Origin: Campylobacter sp. RM12651
GTDB lineage: Bacteria > Campylobacterota > Campylobacteria > Campylobacterales > Campylobacteraceae
Direction: 5' to 3'
DNA length: 64,000 nt
Assembly (NCBI RefSeq): GCF_022369475.1
Contig: NZ_CP059600.1
Span: forward strand, 1,550,001-1,614,000
This document shows positions 53,613 to 64,000 of this stretch, piece after piece. Position numbers and translations under genes: made by a program. The notes under the pieces are model-generated. The model ran no database searches, was not told the origin of the DNA, and worked only from the letters and a program-made list of their open reading frames with translations. Every line of letters starts with the position of its first letter. Position 1 is the stretch's first letter.

Positions 53613-54436
53613 TTTATCTCCTTGATACTTAATATAACCGAAAGCCTTAAACTACCACTATAATCTTGTTGATTTGGTGGAATTCCTAAATTTTTGTTTT
53701 GTTGATTAATAGTTTGTATAAAAATTCTTGCCTTTTGTCTTAAAGCAGAGCTTTCATTAAAACCATTATCTTTGATTTTTATTATACCATTTTTTGATAT
53801 TGTAAAAGCTACTTCAAAAATTTCCTTATCATTAATATCTGAACTATTAGCAGTTACTAAACTCCAAACATTTTTCAAATACGCATTCACTCTACCAAAA
53901 TATTCATCATAAATTCCAGAAACCTTAGCAGATGTTTGTGTAGTCTCTGAATTATTATTTGACTTAATTGTTGTATTAGCTAATTGTGATTGTATTTTTT
54001 TTAAAGCATCTAATTGTGATTGATTTAATTTATTTTCTTCTTGCTTAGTTTCCTTTTTTGGATTTTTTCTTTCACTTTTGCTAACTTTTAAATCCCCAAA
54101 CAAACTACTTAAATCACTATCACTATCTTTACTATCAGTTTGTTGTTCTACTTTTTCATTTTGTTCAATTACTTTATTTTGATTATCTTTTGTAGCATTA
54201 TCATTGCTTGTATTTTCTGGACTTTTATTTATTTTTTTTGCTACTTCTTTAGTATAGTCTTGTTTAACCTCGGCTGGAGTTTCAACATTATCTTCTACAA
54301 ACAATATATCCACTTCACTATTACCATATTTAATAACTTCTTCATTTTTAGCAAAAATATTTATTAGCAAAATAAATATTAATATAGTAAGCACATATAT
54401 TAAACAAGATAATAAAAAAGCTTTTGATTTACTCAT
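53609..54436 (-). CDS. tolA: Tol-Pal inner-membrane spanning protein TolA
   Basis: A 275-residue protein: one N-terminal helix (AFLLSCLIYVLTILIFILLI), a Lys/Asn/Gln/Glu-rich extended region (about 60-165), and a C-terminal TonB/TolA-like domain (GIYDEYFGRVNAYLKNVW ... GSLRLSVILSI). It transmits TolQ-TolR energy to TolB/Pal. Position between tolR and tolB fixes the assignment. Overlaps tolR by 4 bases. Confidence 0.88.
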   Translation of the reverse strand: MSKSKAFLLSCLIYVLTILIFILLINIFAKNEEVIKYGNSEVDILFVEDNVETPAEVKQDYTKEVAKKINKSPENTSNDNATKDNQNKVIEQNEKVEQQTDSKDSDSDLSSLFGDLKVSKSERKNPKKETKQEENKLNQSQLDALKKIQSQLANTTIKSNNNSETTQTSAKVSGIYDEYFGRVNAYLKNVWSLVTANSSDINDKEIFEVAFTISKNGIIKIKDNGFNESSALRQKARIFIQTINQQNKNLGIPPNQQDYSGSLRLSVILSIKEIK

Positions 54437-54825
54437 TTTGTTTGAAGTGAAATTTTTACAAATCCTGCTTTTGAAAAAGTTGATAATACTTGCATTAGCT
54501 TATCGTAACTTATATCTTTATCTCCAGATATATAAACTATTTTATCTTTATCAAATTGATTTTTAATTAAACTAAAATTATCAAAAAAAGCAATATAAGG
54601 ATATTTTTTCTTATTTAAAACTACTTCATCTTTTGTAATACTTACGAAAATATCATCTTTTTTTGCTTTGCTAACACTTGATTTTGAGCCATTTGGTAAA
54701 TTAATATTTTCATCATATTTTAAATTAGGAATTACTAGCATTAAAATTACCAATAATACTAACATAACATCAACTAAAGGAGTTATGTTTAACTCTGGGT
54801 CTTCGTGTAAAAAATCATTTTTCAT
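54433..54825 (-). CDS. tolR: Tol-Pal proton channel subunit TolR
   Basis: A 130-residue ExbD-like protein with a single helix carrying the key Asp (ITPLVDVMLVLLVILMLV) and a periplasmic domain. Partners TolQ. Overlaps tolQ by 11 bases. Confidence 0.92.
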   Translation of the reverse strand: MKNDFLHEDPELNITPLVDVMLVLLVILMLVIPNLKYDENINLPNGSKSSVSKAKKDDIFVSITKDEVVLNKKKYPYIAFFDNFSLIKNQFDKDKIVYISGDKDISYDKLMQVLSTFSKAGFVKISLQTK

Positions 54826-55342
54826 CGCTAATAATCTTTATTTGACTCTCTAAAATATTTAAACATTCAAATACTTTTCGTTTCACAATTAAATGAAATG
54901 TATAAGCTAAAATAGCAGAAATAATCCCACTAGCAGTAGCTATTAAAGCATGACCAATTGGAGAAGCGATTTGAGTAATATCACCATTTCCATTTAAAGA
55001 TATTAAAGTAAAGTATATTGAAACAACGGTTCCAAACAATCCTATAAAAGGCGAAGTAGTAGCAATAATACTAAGCCAAGTAAGACCTTCGCTAAGATTT
55101 TTAGAAGCCTCATTATAATAAATCTCTAATTTTTTCATAGAACCTTCACAAGGTTTAAAATAAGCCTCAAAAGACAAATCTTGATTTTTTAATAACCTAT
55201 CTAAAGTTCTTAATTCTTCTTGATAAAATTTAGAAATATTGCTTAAGCGATATAAAAAAATCGCTAAAGCAATAATAGAATAAAAACCTAAAATCCCAAC
55301 TGCTAATAAAGTAGCTAAGTCAAAATCCGAAATCAAATTCAT
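54815..55342 (-). CDS. tolQ: Tol-Pal proton channel subunit TolQ
   Basis: A 175-residue three-helix MotA/TolQ/ExbB protein with WLSIIATTSPFIGLFGTVVS and PIGHALIATASGIISAILAY. It powers the Tol system together with TolR. Its start overlaps the atpC stop by 4 bases, joining the tol-pal genes to the ATP synthase operon. Confidence 0.93.
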   Translation of the reverse strand: MNLISDFDLATLLAVGILGFYSIIALAIFLYRLSNISKFYQEELRTLDRLLKNQDLSFEAYFKPCEGSMKKLEIYYNEASKNLSEGLTWLSIIATTSPFIGLFGTVVSIYFTLISLNGNGDITQIASPIGHALIATASGIISAILAYTFHLIVKRKVFECLNILESQIKIISDEK

Positions 55343-55716
55343 TTAGAATCCAGTCTTCCTAAAGTTGCGGCAAGGGTTGCTGAATTTGCACCTGCTGATT
55401 TTAATAATTCTTTAGCTTCTTCTAACTTTTTTTTGCTTATTGAATTATCATTACCACCTAGATAAACAGCACCTTGAGCTAAAATAACAACACTATTTTC
55501 ATCAACTTTTACATGGCCTGAATCAATAGCTATAAGCTCCTTTGAACCATCATAATTTTCCACACTAATTACACCAGCTTGAAGCAAAGAAATTACAGAA
55601 GCGTGGTTTGGCAAAACACCAAACTCACCTTCACTTCCTGGCACCAACACTGATTTAACTTCTGAATTAAAGATTTCTCCGTGTGGAGTAACTATTTCTA
55701 AAGTTAATTTATCCAT
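55339..55716 (-). CDS. atpC: ATP synthase F1 epsilon subunit
   Basis: A 125-residue protein with the epsilon beta-sandwich (LEIVTPHGEIFNSEVKSV, GSEGEFGVLPNHASVI) and a short helical C-terminus. It regulates F1 rotation and ATP hydrolysis. Lies 1 base after atpD. Confidence 0.95.
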   Translation of the reverse strand: MDKLTLEIVTPHGEIFNSEVKSVLVPGSEGEFGVLPNHASVISLLQAGVISVENYDGSKELIAIDSGHVKVDENSVVILAQGAVYLGGNDNSISKKKLEEAKELLKSAGANSATLAATLGRLDSK

Positions 55717-55717
55717 A

Positions 55718-58002
<2,285 letters not shown>

Positions 58003-58010
58003 TACAAAAC

Positions 58011-59516
58011 CTACGCTTGTGTTGCTTTAAACTCATTTAATAAATTTTTAATTTTATCTTCTAAATCACTATCTAAAGCTTTTTTAACTCTAATTTGCTC
58101 AAAAATCTCAGGAGACTTTGTTTCAATATAAGCATATAAATCATTTTCAAATTTAGTAATCTTATCTACAGCAATATCATCTAAAAATCCTCTAGTACCT
58201 GCATAAATTAGAACTATTTGCTTTTCAATAGCTAATGGGCTATATGGAGGTTGTTTTAATACTTCAACCATTCTTTGACCACGCTCTAATTGTTTTCTTG
58301 AACTCTCATCTAAATCACTTGCAAATTGTGCAAATGCTTGTAATTCACGATATTGCGCAAGGTCTAATCTTAATGTTCCTGATACTTGTTTTGTAGCTTT
58401 AATTTGAGCAGAACCACCTACCCTAGATACTGATAAACCTACGTTAATAGCAGGACGAATACCTGAGTTAAATAAATCTGTTTCTAAGAATATTTGTCCA
58501 TCTGTAATTGAAATAACATTAGTTGGAATATATGCTGAAACATCTCCTGCTTGAGTTTCAATAATAGGTAAAGCTGTTAACGAACCTGCACCTAAAGCAT
58601 CACTTAATTTTGAAGCTCTTTCTAATAATCTTGAATGTAGATAGAATACATCGCCTGGATAAGCTTCACGACCTGGAGGACGGCGTAAAATCAAGCTCAT
58701 TTCACGATAAGCTACTGCGTGCTTACTTAAATCATCATATACTATTAAAGCATGTTTGCTATTGTCTCTAAAATACTCACCCATTGTAACGCCTGTATAA
58801 GGAGCAAGGTATTGAAGAGCCGCTGAATCACTCGCAGTTGCACTTACTACTATTGTATAATCCATAGCCCCATGTTCTTCAAGTTTTTTAACAACTTGCG
58901 CAACAGTGCTTTGTTTTTGTCCAATAGCTACATAAATACATACAACATTTTGACCTTTTTGATTAATTATAGTATCTACTGCTACGGTTGTTTTACCTGT
59001 TTGTCTATCTCCAATAATCAACTCTCTTTGACCGCGACCAATTGGAACAAGGGCATCAATTGCTTTAATACCTGTTTGTAATGGTTCATGAACGCTTTTT
59101 CTAGCCATAATACCTTTAGCTTTTTCTTCAACAAATGCAGTTTTTGTAGTATTTATAACACCTTTTGCGTCGATTGGCTCTCCTAAAGCATTAACAACAC
59201 GACCAATTAATTCTTCACCAACTGGAACTTTTAATAATTGTTTTAATCTTTTAACAGAGCTACCTTCTTTAATATTTGAAAAACTTCCTAAAACTACAAC
59301 ACCAACACTATTTTCTTCAAGGTTTAATGCCATACCTTTTTCGCCATTTTCAAATTCAACCATTTCTCCTGCCATAACATTTTTTAATCCAAAAACATTA
59401 GCAACACCATCAGCTATTGAAATAACTTTACCAGTTTCTTCAATTTCTAAATTTAAATTAAAATTCTCAATTCTTTCTTTAATAATTGAGCTAATTTCAT
59501 TTGCGTTAAAACTCAC
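58011..59516 (-). CDS. atpA: ATP synthase F1 alpha subunit
   Basis: A 501-residue non-catalytic nucleotide-binding subunit with Walker [30 protein letters not shown], and the signature [17 protein letters not shown]. Full length. 11 bases after atpH. Confidence 0.98.
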   Translation of the reverse strand: MSFNANEISSIIKERIENFNLNLEIEETGKVISIADGVANVFGLKNVMAGEMVEFENGEKGMALNLEENSVGVVVLGSFSNIKEGSSVKRLKQLLKVPVGEELIGRVVNALGEPIDAKGVINTTKTAFVEEKAKGIMARKSVHEPLQTGIKAIDALVPIGRGQRELIIGDRQTGKTTVAVDTIINQKGQNVVCIYVAIGQKQSTVAQVVKKLEEHGAMDYTIVVSATASDSAALQYLAPYTGVTMGEYFRDNSKHALIVYDDLSKHAVAYREMSLILRRPPGREAYPGDVFYLHSRLLERASKLSDALGAGSLTALPIIETQAGDVSAYIPTNVISITDGQIFLETDLFNSGIRPAINVGLSVSRVGGSAQIKATKQVSGTLRLDLAQYRELQAFAQFASDLDESSRKQLERGQRMVEVLKQPPYSPLAIEKQIVLIYAGTRGFLDDIAVDKITKFENDLYAYIETKSPEIFEQIRVKKALDSDLEDKIKNLLNEFKATQA

Positions 59517-59527
59517 TGTTACTCCTC

Positions 59528-60034
59528 TTAAATTGCTTTCATTATATGCTGTTTGATTTTATCTTTTAATGAAGTTTCTGATACTATTATTTCATATCCT
59601 AAGTCTTCAATATAAATCTTTATTTCATTTTTATCATGAATTATATTTTTTAGTTTTATTTCTTTTTTAAAATAATTTGATAATTCTTTTTCGTGCTTTA
59701 ATATATCATTATCACTAATTTTTTCTTTAGAATAAATATCAGCATAATAAATATTATTTTCTAAAGCTAATTTTTTAACTAATCCATCATAAACAACTGG
59801 AACTTTATCAAGTTTATTATTTACTCCTAATACCTTTAAAAAATTAATAATTTCTTTTTTGTTTGTATTAGATAAACTCACTAAAAACTCTATCTTTTTA
59901 TCTAAGCTAATGCCAACTGCATTTATTATCACTAATGTTTTTTTATCTTTAAAGGCTTCTTTTAAAATCTCAAAACAAGATATAAATTCTTCCCTATCTT
60001 TTCTTTGCATTATTATATTTACATACTTTTCCAT
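59528..60034 (-). CDS. atpH: ATP synthase F1 delta subunit
   Basis: A 168-residue protein, diverged in the N-terminal half, with the late delta motif [20 protein letters not shown] preceding the C-terminal helix. It links the F1 head to the b-subunit stator. Position between atpF and atpA decides the assignment. Confidence 0.9.
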   Translation of the reverse strand: MEKYVNIIMQRKDREEFISCFEILKEAFKDKKTLVIINAVGISLDKKIEFLVSLSNTNKKEIINFLKVLGVNNKLDKVPVVYDGLVKKLALENNIYYADIYSKEKISDNDILKHEKELSNYFKKEIKLKNIIHDKNEIKIYIEDLGYEIIVSETSLKDKIKQHIMKAI

Positions 60035-60522
60035 TAGCTAACTTTCCTTGAAACAATATCTAACAAATCAGATTGTTTTAAATTAACATTAGTATTTAAA
60101 AGCTCTTCTATAAGTTCATTGACAACTTCTTCTTTAGCCTTTTTCTCTTCAAATATTTTTTGCTCTTCATAAGATTTTTTCATATTTTCTATCTCATTAT
60201 TAGCATCTTTTAAAATATTTTCATTTAATTTTATAGCTTGTTCTTTAGCTAATTCTATTAGCTTATCAGCCTCGTTATTAGCTATCTCTATTTTTTTAAT
60301 TGCTTCTTCTTTATTTTTTTTAGCCTCATCTAAGCTTTTTTCTATTGATACTAATCTATTTTTAATATTATCAATTCTATCACAATATATCTTTTTAATT
60401 GTTTTAGCAAGTAATAAATACATCATAACAGCAAAAATTACAAAATTTATAGTTCTATAGAAAATATCTGTATCACTAGCTAACAAATAAGTAGGTAATA
60501 AAATCCATATTAATCTGTTCAT
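60034..60522 (-). CDS. atpF: ATP synthase Fo b subunit
   Basis: A 162-residue protein: signal-like start (MNRLIWILLPTYLLA), one membrane helix (INFVIFAVMMYLLLAKTI) and a long charged coiled coil that forms the stator stalk. Overlaps atpH by one base. The preceding gene encodes a second b-type subunit. Confidence 0.93.
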   Translation of the reverse strand: MNRLIWILLPTYLLASDTDIFYRTINFVIFAVMMYLLLAKTIKKIYCDRIDNIKNRLVSIEKSLDEAKKNKEEAIKKIEIANNEADKLIELAKEQAIKLNENILKDANNEIENMKKSYEEQKIFEEKKAKEEVVNELIEELLNTNVNLKQSDLLDIVSRKVS

Positions 60523-60531
60523 AAAGCAACC

Positions 60532-60957
60532 TTAAATTTTTTCTATACTTGCTCTTAAAGCATTTTCACACTGAAACAAATCAGCTTTCAACTCATTTTT
60601 AAACTGAATTTTTTTTGCTTCAAGTTCAGTTAAAAATTTCTGATAGTCTAAATCAAGACTAGCCTTTTTTTCTGCTATAGCTTTGCTTGCTTGCTCTTTT
60701 GCTACGGCAACTTGCTCGCTTTTGATGGCTTGAGCTTTAGCTCTTGCATCAGCATAAATCTTAGCAATTAATGTTTCATTATTACTAGCGTCTGTGTTAT
60801 TTTGCTGAATTCTAGCTTCATCTTCTTTTATACCATCATCTCTATTTTTCATAAAGGTTAGCAATGGTTTGTATAAGATGTAATCTAAAATCCAAAGCAA
60901 TATTAAAAACAACATAGCTGTTAATAACATCATTTTAAGATCTAAGTCATCAAACAT
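60532..60957 (-). CDS. atpF': ATP synthase Fo b' subunit
   Basis: A 141-residue b-type subunit with one N-terminal helix (MMLLTAMLFLILLWILDYILY) and an Ala/Lys/Glu-rich coiled coil. Two different b subunits (b and b') are usual in this phylum. First gene of the ATP synthase block; Fo a and c are not in this window. Confidence 0.92.
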   Translation of the reverse strand: MFDDLDLKMMLLTAMLFLILLWILDYILYKPLLTFMKNRDDGIKEDEARIQQNNTDASNNETLIAKIYADARAKAQAIKSEQVAVAKEQASKAIAEKKASLDLDYQKFLTELEAKKIQFKNELKADLFQCENALRASIEKI

Positions 60958-61017
60958 ACATTCTCCTTATTTTGATAAAACTTTATATTAACATAAAAAA
61001 ATCAAATAATATTTAAA

Positions 61018-61899
61018 TTATAAGTTTTTTATAGCATTTTCAACAAAATTTTTAGTATTTTCTTGATTTAAATTAAATATAAGTTTGCCATTTTGTATTT
61101 TAAAATCTATTTTAAATTCTTTTAATTTTTTTAACAAACTATCATCAATTATGTTATTTGTATTTTTACCCTTGAGTTTATTTGCTAGTTTTTCACAATC
61201 TCTAACATTTAATTTTTGACCAATAATTGTATTTACTAAAATCTTTTCATCTTCTTTTTGACCTGCTATTACTTTAGCATGACCTGCACTTAATTTGCCA
61301 TCAATAATTAATTTTTGAGTATCTTCACTAAGAGTAAGTAATCTTAAAGTATTTGCTATATTTGCTCTACTTTTTTGAATACTATGCGCTAATTCTTCTT
61401 GAGTAATTTTTCTAACTCTCATTAACTCTTTATAAGCTAAAGCAAGTTCAATAGGATTTAAATCTTCTCTTTGAATATTTTCAAGTAAAGCTAATTCTCT
61501 TGTTTTACTTGAATCTATATTTGCAATAATTGCTTTAATTTTTGTTTCACCTAAAGCTTTAATAGCCCTTAATCTTCTCTCGCCAGCAATTAAAAAATAT
61601 TTAGTTACTTTTTCTAAATTTTCTCCATTTTCCATTGCCTTTTCACAAAGCTCATCAGCATCTATTACAACAATTGGTTGTAATAATCCGTGATTTTTAA
61701 TGGAATTAGCAAGTTCATTTATACTATCTTCATTAAAACTTTTTCTTGGCTGATATGGATTTGGAGTTATATCATCTATACTAATATCTCTTATAGTATC
61801 TAAATCACTTCTAAAAACTCCACTTAACTCATCATCATAAGCTAAAGATATATCATCTAAAATACTACTAAAATCTGAACCTAAAGATTTTTTTGCCAT
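61018..61899 (-). CDS. parB: Chromosome partitioning protein ParB
   Basis: A 293-residue CTPase/DNA-binding protein with DDITPNPYQPRKSF, the CTP-binding LIAGERRLRAIKALG and the ENIQREDLNPIELALAY motif, a central helix-turn-helix (ITQEELAHSIQKSRANIANTL) and a C-terminal dimerisation segment. It marks the origin region by binding parS. 3 bases after parA. Confidence 0.95.
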   Translation of the reverse strand: MAKKSLGSDFSSILDDISLAYDDELSGVFRSDLDTIRDISIDDITPNPYQPRKSFNEDSINELANSIKNHGLLQPIVVIDADELCEKAMENGENLEKVTKYFLIAGERRLRAIKALGETKIKAIIANIDSSKTRELALLENIQREDLNPIELALAYKELMRVRKITQEELAHSIQKSRANIANTLRLLTLSEDTQKLIIDGKLSAGHAKVIAGQKEDEKILVNTIIGQKLNVRDCEKLANKLKGKNTNNIIDDSLLKKLKEFKIDFKIQNGKLIFNLNQENTKNFVENAIKNL

Positions 61900-61902
61900 T
61901 TT

Positions 61903-62673
61903 CTATCCTATTAAAGAATGTGCTAAGCTTTGATAAGCAACACAACCTGGAGATTTTATATCATACAATATTATAGGTTTTCCAAAACTTGGACTTTCTG
62001 CTAGTTTTACATTTCTTGGAATTATTACTATCTCTCCATCTTTTCTAAATAACTTGCCACTTAAATGCTTTTTAAGTTCGGCAACCGTATCCTTTGAAAG
62101 ATTATTCTGTGGGCTATACATAGTAGGTAAAATTCCCCTTATTCTTAATTTAGGATTTATTGCTTCTCTTATATTATGAATTGTCCTTAAAATATGTGCC
62201 AAACCTTCTAATGCTAAATATTCACATTGAATCGGGATTATTACATCAGTGCTTGCTGCAAGTGCATTAATTGTGATATTTCCTAATGCAGGTGGCGAAT
62301 CTATTATTATATAATCATATCTATTTACAACATCTTTTAAAGCTTTTCTTAAAATTTGTTTATTATTTACACCTGTTCCTAATTCTTGCTCAAAATTAGT
62401 AAGAACAATATTTGATGGAGCAAGGTCTAGTTTATTCAAACTTGTCTTTAAAATAATCTCATCTAATGTTTTTTTACCACTTAATACATGATATATATTA
62501 AATTCAAAATCACTTCTTTTAAATCCGTAGCCTGTGGTAGCATTACCTTGTGGATCCATATCTATTAGTAAAACACTTTTTTCAGCTACCGCAAGAGAAG
62601 CTGCTAAATTCACTGCCGTTGTTGTTTTACCTACCCCACCTTTTTGATTAGCTATTGTTATAATTTCACTCAT
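61903..62673 (-). CDS. parA: Chromosome partitioning ATPase ParA
   Basis: A 256-residue deviant-Walker ATPase: TIANQKGGVGKTTTAVNLA, LLIDMDPQGNAT and YIIIDSPPALG. Works with ParB on origin segregation. Overlaps birA by 4 bases. Confidence 0.97.
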   Translation of the reverse strand: MSEIITIANQKGGVGKTTTAVNLAASLAVAEKSVLLIDMDPQGNATTGYGFKRSDFEFNIYHVLSGKKTLDEIILKTSLNKLDLAPSNIVLTNFEQELGTGVNNKQILRKALKDVVNRYDYIIIDSPPALGNITINALAASTDVIIPIQCEYLALEGLAHILRTIHNIREAINPKLRIRGILPTMYSPQNNLSKDTVAELKKHLSGKLFRKDGEIVIIPRNVKLAESPSFGKPIILYDIKSPGCVAYQSLAHSLIG

Positions 62674-63407
62674 CTTAAACTATATATCCTTTTGTTATCT
62701 ACTAAAATAGAACCATCTTCATATAATTTTACATCATTTAATGAATAAGTATTATCATCATTTTTAAAATAAAACGATCTACTTAATTCAAAATCACTCT
62801 TATAATAATCAAAAATTTCTTTCCAAGAAATATTAAGATTTATTCTATCAAAAAAAGTTTTAAGTAATGTTGAATATGAAATATCTATATCTAAAATATT
62901 AGCATCTACTGGTGCTGTAGTTATGTTTATACCAATACCACAAACTAATTTATCTTTTATTTTTGCAGTGATTAGTCCTCCAATTTTTTTATTATCTAAA
63001 TAAAAATCATTAGGCCATTTGATAAAAACTTTTGAACCAAATTCTTTTAAGACTATTTTCATTATCATAGAATAATATATACTAGCTGATTGAATAGGTA
63101 AATCATCTGGTAAATTATCATTAAAAAAAGATAAATATAAATTATTTTTTATATCTAAATTAAATTTATTATATTCATCAAAAAATATAAAATCTATATC
63201 TTTAAAATACTGATTATGAATCTTAGAATTTATATTGCCAAATGAATCGGTATTATCGCTAACCCAATTTCTATTACAAGAGCCAATTCCGTTAGTTTGT
63301 TTAAGCGTAGCCAATGCAAATGCGTGTTCTTTAAAACCATTTCTAATAGCATTTATAAGCTCAACTTGAGTTGAACTTATACAATTACAAAAAGCTAGAT
63401 TATACAA
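62670..63407 (-). CDS. birA: Biotin--[acetyl-CoA-carboxylase] ligase
   Basis: A 245-residue biotin protein ligase with the catalytic KWPNDFYLDNKKIGGLI and GIGINI motifs. It lacks the N-terminal helix-turn-helix of E. coli BirA, so it is an enzyme only and not a repressor. The biotin loop (GIGSCNRNW) is diverged from the usual GRGRxGR. Overlaps fmt by 8 bases. Confidence 0.92.
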   Translation of the reverse strand: MYNLAFCNCISSTQVELINAIRNGFKEHAFALATLKQTNGIGSCNRNWVSDNTDSFGNINSKIHNQYFKDIDFIFFDEYNKFNLDIKNNLYLSFFNDNLPDDLPIQSASIYYSMIMKIVLKEFGSKVFIKWPNDFYLDNKKIGGLITAKIKDKLVCGIGINITTAPVDANILDIDISYSTLLKTFFDRINLNISWKEIFDYYKSDFELSRSFYFKNDDNTYSLNDVKLYEDGSILVDNKRIYSLR

Positions 63408-64000
63408 TGCTATCTCCTTGTTTTAACCTTTTACCATTTACATATACATTAGCATCTAAAGACTTTTTACCTGCATCTTGCAATTTATAAACTTTTAAGC
63501 TGCCTTTTTTACAAGTTAAAATTAAATAATTTTTACCTATTTCTTTTATAAGCCCTTCTTTATTATCACTTTCACATTCATTCAATTCAAGTTCATTTAG
63601 CTTTAAACCATTTTCTAAAAATATATTAGGCCAATCATAAAATGCTAAATATTTTTGGTATATTTCTTTAGCATTATTTAGCTCAATTAAACCATCTTGT
63701 TTTTTAATAATTTTTGTATGAGTTGCCTTTGAATCATCTTGTTTAATAGGTTGAAAATAATTTGGATTTTCTAAAAATTCCAAAAGCATTTTTGTTGATA
63801 ATTTAGACATTTTGTCAAATACTTGTGGAGAATTTAAATCCTTAATATTTAATTCTTGTTGATATAAAATATCTCCAGTATCAAGACCTATATCCATATT
63901 CATAAGTGTAACTCCACTTACAATATCACCATTTAAAATAGCACTTTGTATAGGTGAAGCTCCTCTATAATAAGGAAGTAAACTAGCGTGAGTATTAATA
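63400..64000 (-). CDS. fmt: Methionyl-tRNA formyltransferase (5' end outside window)
   Basis: The frame is open to base 64000 on the minus strand, so the N-terminal part (about 100 residues) is missing. Visible: HASLLPYYRGASPIQSAILNG, which is the active-site Fmt signature with folate contacts, then MNMDIGLDTGDIL and a C-terminal OB-like domain. It formylates initiator Met-tRNA. The ATG at 63903 is internal. Overlaps birA. Confidence 0.95.
   Translation of the reverse strand, partial: INTHASLLPYYRGASPIQSAILNGDIVSGVTLMNMDIGLDTGDILYQQELNIKDLNSPQVFDKMSKLSTKMLLEFLENPNYFQPIKQDDSKATHTKIIKKQDGLIELNNAKEIYQKYLAFYDWPNIFLENGLKLNELELNECESDNKEGLIKEIGKNYLILTCKKGSLKVYKLQDAGKKSLDANVYVNGKRLKQGDSIV

Noticed and set aside
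61018-64000. parS site near parAB
   Set aside because: No sequence close to TGTTTCACGTGAAACA was found by eye in the visible part; the site may lie outside the window.

Overview
The window is a very AT-rich, gene-dense bacterial chromosome segment. Gene content and local gene order point to Campylobacter or a close relative (Campylobacterota). Examples are the run atpF'-atpF-atpH-atpA-atpG-atpD-atpC-tolQ-tolR-tolA-tolB-pal-cpoB-slyD preceded by fmt-birA-parA-parB, the fliP/glmU-coaBC-uppS-prepilin peptidase block, the plsC-crcB-htpG block, the ksgA-RNase J-rluB block, the mraY-murD pair, and a cmeDEF-type efflux operon. A species name cannot be given from the sequence alone. One tRNA gene (Phe, GAA) and no rRNA or transposase were seen.

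Layout. 1-2896 (+): copper chaperone (PCuAC) and SCO-type cytochrome oxidase assembly genes, a Lys-rich coiled-coil protein and an ArsB/CitM-like permease. 2908-5475 (-): clpB behind a near-perfect sigma70 promoter overlapped by an HspR-type (HAIR) operator. 5667-12020 (+): ctpA, an SH3-like envelope protein, plsC, crcB, htpG and an orphan adenine methyltransferase coupled to htpG. 12299-18761: a small beta-barrel protein, then (-) fliP followed closely by cmeDEF. 18835-25115 (+): tightly packed glmU, coaBC, unknown gene, uppS, prepilin peptidase, lptG-like and PLP deaminase-like genes. 25112-28419 (-): glpT, a striking hairpin repeat array in a 1.3 kb non-coding region, and a gene with a sigma28 (flagellar) promoter. 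28497-36865 (-): hipO-like hydrolase, rluB, kdsD/kpsF-type isomerase, RNase J, ksgA, tRNA-Phe, a small membrane protein, murD, mraY. 36963-46782: thiD, a large autotransporter-like protein, two exported heavy-metal-domain proteins in an operon with a TonB-dependent receptor, then (-) tonB-exbD-exbB and a second TonB-dependent receptor. 46976-64000 (-): recO, a fused MTAN-TtcA gene, fabD, then the slyD/tol-pal/ATP synthase/parAB/birA/fmt block.

How the genes work together. Much of the window is envelope and energy housekeeping: peptidoglycan precursors (glmU, uppS, mraY, murD), Tol-Pal, LPS export, F1Fo ATP synthase and cytochrome oxidase metallation. Accessory traits are multidrug efflux, outer-membrane metal or heme uptake and surface autotransporters.

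The most unusual elements are: (1) the 26673-27391 array of 14 full 'A' repeats plus one truncated copy, interleaved with 8 inverted 'B' repeats, which can fold into a ladder of 16-bp hairpins; (2) the single-frame fusion of 5'-methylthioadenosine/SAH nucleosidase to a TtcA-like PP-loop thiolase that lacks one expected cluster cysteine; (3) the two-HMA-protein plus TonB-receptor operon, a candidate outer-membrane metal uptake system.
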